This document shows, one piece after another, positions 6,659-15,839 of a stretch of 47,743 bases of DNA. Origin of the DNA: Lachnospiraceae bacterium (lineage in GTDB: Bacteria; Bacillota; Clostridia; Lachnospirales; Lachnospiraceae); contig JAGAPO010000012.1 in the NCBI GenBank assembly GCA_017623215.1, positions 1-47,743 of the forward strand, in the 5' to 3' direction. Both the position numbers and the translations under genes were made by a program. The first letter of the stretch is position 1. Every line of letters starts with the position of its first letter. The notes under the pieces were generated by a model that saw only the letters and a program-made list of their open reading frames with translations, was not told where the DNA came from and ran no database searches.

Positions 6659-9055
6659 CTATTGGGCGGATATCTGCCATTCCCCAACCAATACCGGCTT
6701 ATATTCTCTCTGTTCCCGCATTCCCGGATAGCTTCCGGTTCTTTCCCCAAAGGTCAGGGATTTTGATTCCTCGTTCCACGTTACCGGTACGGCAGTATAT
6801 TCCCCGTTCTCATACCCATACCCGTCTCCCGCATCCTCGTACAGAGTAAAGGCCGCGTCTCTGCCCGGATATACCCGGAATTCAATTGGCGCATCGTCCA
6901 TCTCAGCCGCATAGGTTCCGGCCTCCGTCATCGGAATGATACTTCCCTCCTTTACGAATATCGGAATCGTGTTGATATCGGTGTTCACGGTAACGGTCTG
7001 ACCGCCCTCATAACGGGTATTTGTCCAGAAATCATACCAGGCCGTTCCCTCGGGCAGGTAGACCTTACGGGTCCTTTCTATCCCCTCGAGCGGGATGGAG
7101 CCTGCTTCATAATACATCGGCTCCGTTACCGGGCAGATCATCATGCTCTTCCCGAACAGATACTGTTCGGGAAGCTCCCGTGCCTTTTTATCGTTCTTAA
7201 AATCAAATGCGAGCATCCGCATCATCGTGCCGTTATTCAGCCAGCAATCGCCCGCCAGCGAGTAGATATAGGGCATCAGACGGTATCTGAGGCGGTTCAT
7301 CTTTAACGCGGCGTCAAAGAACATCGTCCCCGGCTCACCAAGCTGCCACAGCTCTCTTCTGACATCCGTACCATGGCTGCGGAAAATCGGCAGGAACGCG
7401 CCGTACTGGAACCATCTAACGAACAGCTCCCGGTATCCAAGATCCGCCATTCCCTCGTCATAATCTCCGGCCCAGAACCACTGCACGCCACGCTTCACAA
7501 AGAAGCCGCCGATATCCAGCGTCCAGTAAGGAAGACCGCTCGCACAGAAATTAAGCCCCGCCGGAATCTGCTTTCTAAGCGTCTCCCAGCTTGCATACGT
7601 ATCTCCCGATCACAGAATCGTGCCATAGCGCTGTCCGCCCGTATATCCGTTCCTGGTCAGATTCACCACTCGTTTGCTCTCATCCGTTCCTCTCTGTCCC
7701 TCATACATTGCCTGTGCATGAACCAGGCCGAACGCATTGCATTTCTCAAGCGGCATATACTTGCCCGCCTGCGCCGTGAACTCGCGGTACATATCGAACG
7801 GCTCCGGCTTCTGCCTGTGTCCCCACTCCGGCGTCACCGGCTCATTCGAATCACACCACCACGCGTCGATCCCCTTATCAAATAATCCTTCCTTTGCCTG
7901 CTTCCAATAAAGCGCCCTTGCCTCCGGGCGGAACGCATCATAGATATTATTCGCCGGAAGCAGCAGCTTTTTATCAAAGAACTCCTTATAATTCTCACTC
8001 GCCTCATTCATATTCGGCCAGATCGAAATCATAAAATGCACATTCTCCTCATGCAGCTGATCCGTCATCGCCTTCGGATCCGGGAACCGAATCTCATCGA
8101 ATGTCTTCTGCCCCCAAAGATTCCCCTTCCAGGAGCTCCAGTCCATCACGATACAATCAAGCCCGATCCCTCGTTCCCGATGCTCTCCCGCAATCTTCAG
8201 AATCTCCTCCTGCGTCTCATACATCTCCTGCGACTGCACGAACCCGAACGCCCATTTCGGCAGCATCGCCGCCTTCCCGGTAAGCGTTCGATATCCGTCA
8301 ATCACCGTATCAAAATTCTCACCCGCAATAAAATAAAAATCCATCTGCGGATCCGCTTCCGTATACAGATAAGACCCATACGCCGTATCACTGAACACGG
8401 CCGGACTGCCCGTGGCCAACAAGAGCCCATACCCCTTCGTGGACAGAAGCATCGGAATTCCAATCTTCAGATTTGCCTGATGAACATACTGGGTTGTCCC
8501 ACGCAGATTCAGAACTCCTTCCTCCGCCTGCCCCAACCCATACAGCGCCTCATCCTCCTGCCAGTTCAAAAACAGCCGCGTATGATATAATTTTCGGTCG
8601 AACTCCTTATTCGCCTCCCGAATAATCTTCTTAACCCCGTCCGGAGTCTCCACCAGATCAACCTTTGTATTCTCATCCACCACGAGCCGATACGAATCAA
8701 ACTCCTCAAGAACCCTGCTCTCCCTCTCCTTCTCCGCGAGCAGCAGTGTTCCCTTCGCATCGAAATACCGAATCGACGACGTCCTCTTATTCACCTCGGC
8801 CGTCACACAGGAGGTCTTTACCAGATATGCCTCCTTCGTCTCCTCAACCAGCCACTCCGCCTTCCCGGGCGGTTCCAGAATCCCGATTCCAACCTCATCC
8901 GTAAATCCATCCCTCATCGTATACATAACCCGAATTATTCGCTCATCCTTCGGCTCGATCCTCAAAACCCCTGCCTCAGAATAAAAATCCACCCAATCCG
9001 CCGAATACTCCACCCTGTCAATCTCACGTTTCAGCCTGTTCTTAACCTGCAGCAT
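6659..9055 (-). pseudogene. GH31 alpha-xylosidase-like gene interrupted by one in-frame TGA
   Basis: Reading one frame from the ATG at 9055 to the TAG at 6659 gives a 798-codon GH31 protein whose only break is a TGA at 7612-7610 (codon 482). The N-terminal part has the GH31 beta-sandwich and barrel with the nucleophile motif AWWCDSNEP. After the TGA the reading continues S-G-D-T-Y-A-S-W-E, and the family has Trp directly before SGD, so one TGG to TGA change explains it. That motif holds the acid/base Asp, so the shortened product would have a nucleophile but no acid/base. The second part (from WFWAGDYDEG) and the C-terminal beta domains are intact, with no frameshift or decay, which suggests a recent change, a sequencing error or readthrough. 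The ATG at 9055 follows GGGAGAGG. Intact, it would remove alpha-xylose or alpha-glucose from oligosaccharides in the cytoplasm. Confidence 0.85.
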
Positions 9056-9448
9056 ACGCCTCTCCCTTCTCATCCCAATCAACCCAAAGCCAAACCAAAT
9101 CCAAACTCCTCCGCAGCCCCCAGGCCGCGATCACCGCCAAGCCTCCGGCATACGACCCATTCTGCTCATCATACCAAAATAATATCCCAATTTTCCCCAA
9201 GAAACAATAGCCGAAATCCCATATTTTATGAACAATATCCCAAAAATCCAATTCCTCTCCAAATCTCCCTCCTCCCCTCGAACCCCTCCGTCCCTCTTCC
9301 TACTCCCCCCATTGTCGAAAAATAGAATCCCATACCCCAGGAACCAACAGCCCCGAGGCGCGTGACAGGTCCGATACGGCCTTTCGCAAGAACCAGCCGT
9401 AATCGGACCTGCCACGCACCTCGGGGCGTCCGTCCTCAACACCTCATT
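9056..9448. other. 393-base gap with a long hairpin and no gene
   Basis: It separates the GH106-like gene from the GH31 gene, both on the minus strand. Short frames here show no family features. A TATGAT at about 9170 could be a minus-strand -10 box but its -35 is weak. The long hairpin at 9351-9426 is listed separately. Confidence 0.5.
9351..9426. terminator. Very long 25-30 bp hairpin after the GH106-like gene
   Basis: CCCCGAGGCGCG...CCGAT (9351-9375) pairs with 9402-9426 over 25 bases with only two non-Watson-Crick positions, and ACGGC/GCCGT (9376-9380, 9396-9400) extend it inward past one bulged base. No adjacent T-tract is present, so it resembles a transcript-end or REP-like hairpin more than a classic terminator. 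It lies 23 bases beyond the GH106-like stop codon. Confidence 0.6.
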
Positions 9449-12400
9449 CTATTCTTCAACAACCTTCCTTTTTAAAATGGGCCCAGCCAACACTCCAACC
9501 CTCTTCAGCTGGTACTCATAACTAAAGGAAGCATCCTTCGTTCTCCACGCTCCCGGTCCGAACCAGGTCAGCGTCTCATCAGACAAATGTACCTGTCCGA
9601 ACGCATTAATCCTGCTGCCATACGCCGTAATCCGAATCACATGCTTTCCTTCGGAGAGATGCCCAAGATCCGCCTGATACGGTGCAAATACCGACGGAAT
9701 CTCTTCTCCGCCATCCACGCTCACCGTAACCAGCGGTGCACGATACTTTGTCGTCTCCAGAACATAGTCGCCCTCGGAGACATCGACCTCGCACACATAG
9801 GTCATATTTCCGGCGTAGAATGGGAAGCCCTGCGCAGTCAGATCGCTGAATCCGGGTGTCTCCGGCTTCTTTACAAGGCGCGCCTTATTTCCGCTCACTC
9901 TGACACCGAACGTCCCAAGCAGATAGCTCCACTCGAGGTTGCTCTTTCTTGTATACGGGAACGTAATAGTCAGCTCGTTCCGGCCCTCCTTTAGCTTCGG
10001 AAGCTTCATCGTACGAATACATTCATCCGTAAAATATCCCTTATATACAACCGGAACGCTCTGCCCGTTCAGCACAACCTCCGACTCCTCCGGGTATTCC
10101 ATCGCAAGCTTCACCTCGGAGAACTTTCTGCTTGCTTCAAACCGATACCGAAGGCTTATCCTATGCTCAGCCTTCTCCTCTTCGTCCACCGTCCACGGCT
10201 GGGCAAATGCTTCCATCTTCAGGGGCCACCCAAGTCGGGTTCTTAGAATATTATCAATTCTCAATACCTCCTCGGACGGTGCATACGGTTCTCCATCCAG
10301 CGAGTATTCCGCCTGATCAAGCAGCAGCACATTCGGTTCGCTCATCTCATAATCGATCGGCATATGCAGTGTGCAGACTGTCTCAAGCTTCGCCTCTTTG
10401 ACAGCCTCCGGCTCCTTCTTTCTGCTTCTTGTTCTCTTCTTCAGATATAAAAGCAGGCTGTCCTGCCAGTACAGCTGTTTCGTAATAACCGTACGTCCAT
10501 TCTGATACTCTGCCGGAATCTCATACTGTTCTCCGGTCATCGCATCCAGCACAGTCACGTAATAGCGGCCTGCAATCGAAATGGTATACGTCTCCGCCTT
10601 CGGGGTATCCTTCTTCGGGTCGGTCTTGCCGTTTGCAAGGAACAATACCGCATCGCCGCCAAGTTCACGCATCTGGTACAGATACTGATTCGTTCGGATC
10701 CCGCGCTCTGTCTTTACCTCAACCATTCTTACCGGTTCCAGCGCCTCCATCAGCTTTACCTGGTCAAATGCAATCTGCTCAATCCTGTTCCGCAGCGCAT
10801 CCGGGAGCGCTGCAGGCTTTGCATCGATGAACTCCGGCATACGGCCCATTACGATAATCCTTCCACCGTTTTTCGCAAATTCTGTGAGTTTATCCACCGT
10901 TGTACTGCGAAGCGTCCGACAGCCGGGGATAATAATCATATCATAGTCCATCTTTCCAGCCTTAAATGTCTCCCCTGCTTTTATCCGGCCGGCTTTCTTT
11001 GCCGCATTCTCCTCCGGTGCAGCCTCTCCTGCGTTCTCATCCTTCAGCGACAGCAGCAAGCCTTCCGATATGTAATCAAAATCCTGCAGTCCGAACAGCA
11101 GCCATTCTGTAATGGATTTGAACTGCTTCTCCAGTTCTTCCCTTGTCGCGGCGGTCTGTTCATCGGGCCCAAAACTGATCCAGAAGCTCTCAACCGGATG
11201 AATCACGCCAATACGCACCTTCGGGCTTCCGCTCATCAGGGCGGTATTTACTCTTGCAAAATAATCCTCCACGATTCTGTATTTCCGGTACCAGGGGGAC
11301 TGATAGAAGATAGAAGCCGGATAATCTCTCTTTGCCTCGCCCGCCATGGACGCCCAGGAGAGGTGATGAACCCGGTGTGTCACGCCGAGCGCCGCCTGCC
11401 AGTCGCCCTGCAGCTTATGTCCTCTGAAATCAAAATCCCAGTTCGTAACACCGTACAATTCGCTCGTTATCTCATTGCGGCCAAGCTGGTGCGCCGCGCT
11501 CTGGGCCTGCTTTGCCGTCGTGTACTCTCTCCAGTCGCACAGCATATCAATTCCGGGCACCTGGAATCCCCTATAGTGCCTCATTGCCTCTCCAAGGAAC
11601 ATCGTCTGCGATCCAAGCGCAGGCTCCGACATCATGTGCCCGGTCAGCGCAATATGATGCTTCTCACACCACTCGCCAATCGTATCCGCATAGGCATTCG
11701 CAAACCGTTCCGTCAGATGATCATGATACTGATATCTTGTCACCGAGACTTTCCCTTCCGGAAGCTCCCAGAATACCTCCGGCAGATGGTCAAGAAAGCT
11801 CTCCTTGTACTCCTTTTTATACGTGTCCTCAAAATCATCCGTATACGGAATTACAACATCCTTCGTATCGTCCGCACGTCCGAACTTCTGCTTCGGTACG
11901 AACTGCGGTTCATCTGTGAATATGGATGGAATCACACCGCCAAAATCCGCTCCGACTGCCTGATAGTATTTCTCATGGGTTGCCTCAATAAAATGGGCAA
12001 TCGCCTCTTTGTTCAGCGTATCCACATACGTCCGGTTATTGTACCAGGGACTCTCCGGACTGACCTCCAGATATGCGTACCAGATCGTATCCCCGTTCTT
12101 CCTGGCCTCTTTTTCCTTTGCAGCCGTCAGCTTCTCATAGCTTTTAAGGCAGCCGTTCTGAAGAATAACGCGATAGCTTGCAAGAAGTTTTCCCTTATCC
12201 GTCGCTTTTCCCTGCGCATGGCTGGTTAACTCCTCCGGATTGATCTGCGCCTTGCGACCCTTTCCATTAACCGTCGTAAATACCAGGCATCTTGCCCGAT
12301 ACTTCTCCTCCTTCGTCACCATGCCCCCGGCAAAGCCCGACGGCCAGCGATCCTCATCATACAGATACGCCTTCATGTCCAATTCCTTCGCCCGTTCCAC

Positions 12401-12613
12401 GCACGCGGAAATCATCGAAAGGAATTCCTCCGACATATACGGGGTATCCAAACCGGTTCTGCAGTGCATCGTAAAGCCTCCGAGCCCCATCTCATGGAAA
12501 TAGTCTACCTGCTTCACCAGCTTCTCCTTATCCAGCTTGCAATTCCACGCCCAGAAGGGGGCTCCCCGAAATTTTGCGGAAGGATTCTTGAACTCTTTTA
12601 AATAATCTGCCAT
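9449..12613 (-). CDS. Large GH106-like glycoside hydrolase (alpha-L-rhamnosidase-type)
   Basis: A 1054-residue protein. Residues 1-330 or so form the catalytic-type barrel: PFWAWNCKL near the start, GLGGFTMHCRTGLDTPY, then the strongly conserved YDEDRWPSGFAGG, and later MSEPALGSQT. A middle segment (KMDYDMIIIPGCRTLRS, then GGRIIVMGRMPEF) has the glutamine-amidotransferase-like fold that accompanies this family, and C-terminal beta-sandwich domains follow. There is no signal peptide. The ATG at 12613 was chosen because GGAGGT lies five bases before it. Known GH106 enzymes remove terminal alpha-L-rhamnose from pectic rhamnogalacturonan, but this family is wide and the substrate here is an inference. 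It is upstream of the GH31 gene on the same strand and has its own promoter under a long inverted repeat. Confidence 0.78.
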   Translation of the reverse strand: MADYLKEFKNPSAKFRGAPFWAWNCKLDKEKLVKQVDYFHEMGLGGFTMHCRTGLDTPYMSEEFLSMISACVERAKELDMKAYLYDEDRWPSGFAGGMVTKEEKYRARCLVFTTVNGKGRKAQINPEELTSHAQGKATDKGKLLASYRVILQNGCLKSYEKLTAAKEKEARKNGDTIWYAYLEVSPESPWYNNRTYVDTLNKEAIAHFIEATHEKYYQAVGADFGGVIPSIFTDEPQFVPKQKFGRADDTKDVVIPYTDDFEDTYKKEYKESFLDHLPEVFWELPEGKVSVTRYQYHDHLTERFANAYADTIGEWCEKHHIALTGHMMSEPALGSQTMFLGEAMRHYRGFQVPGIDMLCDWREYTTAKQAQSAAHQLGRNEITSELYGVTNWDFDFRGHKLQGDWQAALGVTHRVHHLSWASMAGEAKRDYPASIFYQSPWYRKYRIVEDYFARVNTALMSGSPKVRIGVIHPVESFWISFGPDEQTAATREELEKQFKSITEWLLFGLQDFDYISEGLLLSLKDENAGEAAPEENAAKKAGRIKAGETFKAGKMDYDMIIIPGCRTLRSTTVDKLTEFAKNGGRIIVMGRMPEFIDAKPAALPDALRNRIEQIAFDQVKLMEALEPVRMVEVKTERGIRTNQYLYQMRELGGDAVLFLANGKTDPKKDTPKAETYTISIAGRYYVTVLDAMTGEQYEIPAEYQNGRTVITKQLYWQDSLLLYLKKRTRSRKKEPEAVKEAKLETVCTLHMPIDYEMSEPNVLLLDQAEYSLDGEPYAPSEEVLRIDNILRTRLGWPLKMEAFAQPWTVDEEEKAEHRISLRYRFEASRKFSEVKLAMEYPEESEVVLNGQSVPVVYKGYFTDECIRTMKLPKLKEGRNELTITFPYTRKSNLEWSYLLGTFGVRVSGNKARLVKKPETPGFSDLTAQGFPFYAGNMTYVCEVDVSEGDYVLETTKYRAPLVTVSVDGGEEIPSVFAPYQADLGHLSEGKHVIRITAYGSRINAFGQVHLSDETLTWFGPGAWRTKDASFSYEYQLKRVGVLAGPILKRKVVEE

Positions 12614-12683
12614 TATAACCTCCATTTCCGCGGATAACCCGTGAATTCCCGACCATTCCCGGCTCTTCAGCCCAAGACGCCGT

Positions 12684-12758
12684 GGATCCCGTCATAATTA
12701 TCCGACAAAGCGTAATATGTGCCCTCCTTGATTCTTATATGTCTATTATGACGGATCC
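12684..12758. promoter_or_regulatory. Inverted repeat over the GH106-like promoter, candidate operator
   Basis: GGATCCCGTCATAAT (12684-12698) and ATTATGACGGATCC (12745-12758) are inverted copies that differ by a single extra C, with 46 bases between. The right-hand copy contains the minus-strand -10 box; the left-hand copy is in the transcribed leader. Because one arm overlaps the -10, the repeat must act mainly as DNA, for example as two half-sites for a looping repressor. Confidence 0.55.
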
Positions 12759-12772
12759 TTGCCAGAATTCAA
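12745..12772 (-). promoter_or_regulatory. Promoter of the GH106-like gene
   Basis: On the minus strand TTGAAT (12772-12767) and CATAAT (12750-12745) are 16 bases apart. The leader to the ATG at 12613 is about 125 bases. Confidence 0.55.
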
Positions 12773-12852
12773 GCATAAATTTTGCATAATTATAAATAAA
12801 AACAGCATGAAATCCTTTTATCCGAAAATCGACGGACGCCTCTAAAAATCTC

Positions 12853-12881
12853 TTGACATTACGGCCTTTTCGCACTAAAAT
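12853..12881 (+). promoter_or_regulatory. Promoter of the TPP riboswitch-thiC transcript
   Basis: A perfect -35 TTGACA (12853-12858) and TAAAAT (12876-12881) are 17 bases apart. Transcription would begin near 12888, about 20 bases before the aptamer. Confidence 0.8.
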
Positions 12882-12907
12882 GCTCCTTGTAAATATAAAT
12901 AGGATGG

Positions 12908-12995
12908 ACAGGGGAGCTTGTATGCAGGCTGAGAGGAAGTAATCAACTTCGACCCTAATAACCTGATTTGGGTAATGCCAACGTAGGAAGCCTGT
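12908..12995 (+). ncRNA. TPP riboswitch (THI box) aptamer
   Basis: The conserved elements occur in order: GGGGAGC, GGCTGAGA (CTGAGA at 12929-12934), GACCC, ACCTGATTTGGGTAATGCCA (12961-12980) and ACGTAGG. ACAGG (12908-12912) and CCTGT (12991-12995) close the P1 stem. It binds thiamine pyrophosphate and controls thiC 310 bases downstream. Confidence 0.95.
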
Positions 12996-13017
12996 ATCGA
13001 CACGCAATAGTCATAGA

Positions 13018-13082
13018 ACCGCACGGTGTGTATTTGGAATTCCTTTCAATCAGGTGTTTCGAAGAGCCGGGCGGTCTTTTTT
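13018..13082 (+). terminator. Probable expression-platform terminator of the TPP riboswitch
   Basis: ACCGCACGG (13018-13026) can pair with CCGGGCGGT (13067-13075) at 8 of 9 positions, followed by CTTTTTT (13076-13082). The right arm can alternatively pair with CCGCCCGG (13090-13097), which would bury the T-tract in a loop. Such mutually exclusive pairings fit transcriptional control, but I have not folded the region. Confidence 0.55.
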
Positions 13083-13304
13083 CTTTGCTCCGCCCGGGAA
13101 TTGGCGCTCTCGAATGCACAGCCCTGCGATTCGCACCGCTGGGATTCACAATCCGGAATTCGCAGTTCGTAAGTTCGCAGTTCGTAAGTTCGCAGTTCAG
13201 GAATTCGCCGCCGTCTGATAAGCGCTCTTAAGCCGGATATCATTGAAAGAACTGCGGGTGCGTCAGCCGGCTCCCCGTTCGTCACTATTCTTATGGAGGT
13301 ACTT
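13083..13304 (+). other. thiC leader downstream of the riboswitch
   Basis: An untranslated stretch of 222 bases. It holds the alternative hairpin arm (13090-13097), a short 15-base tandem repeat (13159-13200) and the thiC ribosome site GGAGGT. No gene is seen. Confidence 0.6.
13159..13200 (+). repeat. 15-base tandem repeat, 2.8 copies
   Basis: The unit TTCGCAGTTCGTAAG occurs at 13159-13173 and 13174-13188, with a partial third copy at 13189-13200. It lies in the untranslated thiC leader. Confidence 0.85.
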
Positions 13305-14618
13305 ATGAGAACATATCAAACACAAATGGAAGCAGCCAGACAAGGAATCCTGACTCCTGAACTTACACTTGTTGCCGAAAAGGAAGGCATGGACACCGCG
13401 AAGCTCATGGACCTTGTTGCGCGCGGTCAGGTCGCAATTCCCGCCAATATTCGCCACACCTCTCTTTCCGCAGAAGGGATCGGAAGCGGTTTAAAGACTA
13501 AGATTAATGTCAATCTCGGAATATCCGGCGACTGCAAGAATTATGACGTGGAAATGCAGAAGGTCGATATGGCCCTCCGTTTCGGCGCGGAGGCTATTAT
13601 GGATCTGAGCAACTACGGCAAGACTAATACATTCCGCAGACAGCTGATCGAAAAGTCTCCCGCGATGATCGGAACGGTTCCGATGTACGACGCAATCGGA
13701 TACTTAGAAAAGGATCTGCTCGATATCACAGCGCAGAATTTTCTGAAGGTTGTCCGCGCTCATGCCGAGGAGGGCGTTGACTTCATGACGATTCACGCCG
13801 GGATCAACCGCAGAGCCATTGAAGCGTTCCGCAGAGAAGGCCGCAAAATGAATATTGTCTCCCGCGGCGGCTCCCTCCTGTTCGCCTGGATGGAGATGAC
13901 CGGCAATGAGAATCCCTTCTTTGAATATTATGACGAGGTGCTTGAGATTCTCCGCGAATATGATGTGACGATCAGCCTTGGCGACGCGCTCCGCCCCGGC
14001 TGTATTGATGACAGCACGGATGCCGGTCAGATCGGAGAACTGATCGAGCTCGGCAATCTGACCAGACGCGCCTGGGAAAAGGATGTTCAGGTTATGGTCG
14101 AAGGCCCCGGCCACATGGCGATGAACGAAATTGCTGCCAACATGCAGATAGAAAAACGCATCTGCCACGGCGCTCCGTTCTATGTTCTCGGACCTCTGGT
14201 TACGGATATTGCACCCGGGTATGACCATATCACCTCCGCAATCGGCGGCGCGATTGCCGCAGCAAATGGTGCGGATTTCCTGTGCTATGTCACGCCCGCA
14301 GAACACCTGCGTCTGCCGGATCTGTCTGACGTAAAGGAGGGCATTATTGCAAGTAAGATCGCAGCGCACGCAGCTGATATCGCCAAGGGAATTCCGGGTG
14401 CAAGGGATATCGACAACCGCATGGCCGCGGCCAGACATAAGCTCGACTGGGAGGAGATGTTTAAGCTGGCAATCGACGGAGAAAAGGCCAGAGAATATTT
14501 TGAGAGCACCCCGCCCGCGGATCGCCACACCTGCTCCATGTGCGGCAAGATGTGCGCAGTCCGTACCACGAATCTGATCCTGGAAGGTAAGAAAGTGGAG
14601 TTCTGTACGGAAAAATAG
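13305..14618 (+). CDS. thiC: Phosphomethylpyrimidine synthase ThiC
   Basis: A radical-SAM enzyme that rearranges 5-aminoimidazole ribotide into the HMP-phosphate half of thiamine. The 437-residue protein contains the family segments [50 protein letters not shown] and CYVTPAEHL. The C-terminal CSMCGKMC supplies the three Cys for the [4Fe-4S] cluster. The ATG at 13305 was chosen over one at 13293 because GGAGGT lies 5-6 bases before it. It is monocistronic, under the TPP riboswitch at 12908-12995, and followed by a strong terminator. Other thiamine genes are not in the window. Confidence 0.97.
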   Translation: MRTYQTQMEAARQGILTPELTLVAEKEGMDTAKLMDLVARGQVAIPANIRHTSLSAEGIGSGLKTKINVNLGISGDCKNYDVEMQKVDMALRFGAEAIMDLSNYGKTNTFRRQLIEKSPAMIGTVPMYDAIGYLEKDLLDITAQNFLKVVRAHAEEGVDFMTIHAGINRRAIEAFRREGRKMNIVSRGGSLLFAWMEMTGNENPFFEYYDEVLEILREYDVTISLGDALRPGCIDDSTDAGQIGELIELGNLTRRAWEKDVQVMVEGPGHMAMNEIAANMQIEKRICHGAPFYVLGPLVTDIAPGYDHITSAIGGAIAAANGADFLCYVTPAEHLRLPDLSDVKEGIIASKIAAHAADIAKGIPGARDIDNRMAAARHKLDWEEMFKLAIDGEKAREYFESTPPADRHTCSMCGKMCAVRTTNLILEGKKVEFCTEK

Positions 14619-14631
14619 GATTTAACAGCTT

Positions 14632-14681
14632 GGCAGTTCCGGATATATTTCATACTCAAAAGTCCGGAACTGCCCTTTTTT
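14632..14681 (+). terminator. Rho-independent terminator of thiC
   Basis: GGCAGTTCCGGA (14632-14643) pairs perfectly with TCCGGAACTGCC (14663-14674), followed by CTTTTTT. Confidence 0.92.
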
Positions 14682-14906
14682 CGGGCATTCCCGCGATTCT
14701 CTCCAAACAGACGTTTCAGATAAATCTTCCAAAAATAAAGCTTTTATTTCTCTGTATGAATTCGCTTTCTTTCCTTGTATTCTCTTCCTTCTCATGTTAA
14801 AATATCTGCATGATTTTCTGAAGCTTCTAAAACATCTGGATTATCTGGCAGAATCCTGCCGCACGGTACTTTACAAACAGTAGGAATTTCGATATACTAA
14901 AAGAAA
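14682..14906 (+). other. AT-rich gap before the Rpn remnant
   Basis: No gene is seen. It holds the promoter at 14870-14898 and an AAAGAAAGGA ribosome-like site at about 14900-14909. Confidence 0.5.
14870..14898 (+). promoter_or_regulatory. Promoter retained before the Rpn remnant
   Basis: TTTACA (14870-14875) and TATACT (14893-14898) are 17 bases apart. The predicted start is near 14905, exactly where Rpn-like coding sequence begins. Confidence 0.6.
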
Positions 14907-15734
14907 GGATACATTCTGAAGTTATCCCGCTCCGGTCCGGCTTTCTTACTGCTCGGCCTTGAGAATCAGTCCGAGGTTGATTTTATTATGCCATTTCGGG
15001 TGTTGGAATATGACTACATCCGCTACAAAGAGCAGCTGGAACCGATTATTGCCGCTAATCGCGCTGCCAAAGCCGGTAAAAAAGGGGAATTTCTCTCGGG
15101 CTTCCAAAAGACAGATAAGCTGATTCCAGTTATTACCCTGGTGCTATACTGGGGTGAGGAAGAATGGAGCGGCCCTACCTGTCTAAAGGATATGCTGCGG
15201 ATTCCTGAGCAATACCGCCCCTATGAATCTGTCATATCGAATTATCCCCTGAATCTGATTCAGGTTCGAAAGATAGAAAAGCTGGATGCTTACAGTCCTG
15301 ATATGAAAGCATTGCTCGGCTTTATCAAATACTCAGCGGATTTGAACAGGCTCCGCACATTTATTCAGGAAAATACAGGAATTTTTGAACATTTGTCCCG
15401 CAGAACAAGCGAGGTTATCGCTGTTGTCACCCGTTCACAAAGGCGTCTGAGAAAACTTCTGGAACAGCAAGGGTCTGGAGATACTCAGTCCCAAGATAAG
15501 GAGGTTGTTAACATGTGTAAGGCATTAGATGATTGGTTAGAAGAAAGCATTGAAAAGGGCATTGAACAGGGCATCGAACAGGGCATCGAACAGGGCATTG
15601 TTCAAATCAACGCTTTGAATCAGGCACTCATTCGCTCTGGACGCCAGGAAGATGTAGTACGCGCGGCTTTGGACCCAGCATATCAAAAGGAGCTGTTGGC
15701 GCAATTCCATATTAAGATAGGGAATGCAAATTGA
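14907..15734 (+). pseudogene. 5'-truncated Rpn-family (recombination-promoting nuclease) gene
   Basis: The open frame resembles Rpn/YhgA-type PD-(D/E)XK proteins: the segment LLGLENQSEVDFIMPFRV, then RYKEQLEPI and a C-terminal run of EQGI repeats. Rpn-like sequence is readable upstream of the first ATG (14988) back to about 14907 in the same frame, up to a stop at 14898. A full-length family member would have roughly 60-70 more N-terminal residues holding the first catalytic acidic residue. The gene therefore looks truncated, with the promoter and ribosome-like site now fused next to the middle of the nuclease domain. If translated from 14988 it would give 248 residues without the LENQ motif. 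It ends in a strong terminator. Rpn proteins are DNA nucleases tied to recombination and phage defence. Confidence 0.75.
15557..15604 (+). repeat. 12-base tandem repeat encoding EQGI units
   Basis: Four in-frame copies of GGGCATYGAACA lie at 15557-15604; the last is degenerate. They encode the G-I-E-Q repeats at the C-terminal end of the Rpn remnant. The unit is a multiple of three, so copy-number change would keep the frame. Confidence 0.9.
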
Positions 15735-15751
15735 TTGACGTTCTTCCCATA

Positions 15752-15814
15752 AGCGAAACAGCCGTCCGGGACAGAGGCCTTAAAAGGCATGCCCGGACGG
15801 CTGTTTCGCTTTTT
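15752..15814 (+). terminator. Strong 19-bp terminator after the Rpn remnant
   Basis: AGCGAAACAGCCGTCCGGG (15752-15770) pairs perfectly with 15792-15810, ending in TTTTT. It lies between convergent genes. Confidence 0.92.
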
Positions 15815-15839
15815 CCTGTCTATGTGTCGTGTTCGGAAT

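Noticed and set aside
7610..7612. TGA in the GH31 gene as a selenocysteine codon or TGA-as-Trp code
   Set aside because: The family has Trp, not Cys, at this place, so selenocysteine makes little sense. Other genes in the window, such as pfk, use TGA as their stop, so a changed genetic code is not supported.
9131..9442. Minus-strand frame of 103 codons in the gap after the GH106-like gene
   Set aside because: It runs through the long hairpin at 9351-9426, has no good ribosome site and its product resembles no family.
12735..13007. Minus-strand frame of 90 codons opposite the TPP riboswitch
   Set aside because: It overlaps the riboswitch and the GH106-like promoter and shows no protein features.
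15557..15604. Possible CRISPR-like array
   Set aside because: The 12-base units are contiguous, in frame and coding; there are no spacers.
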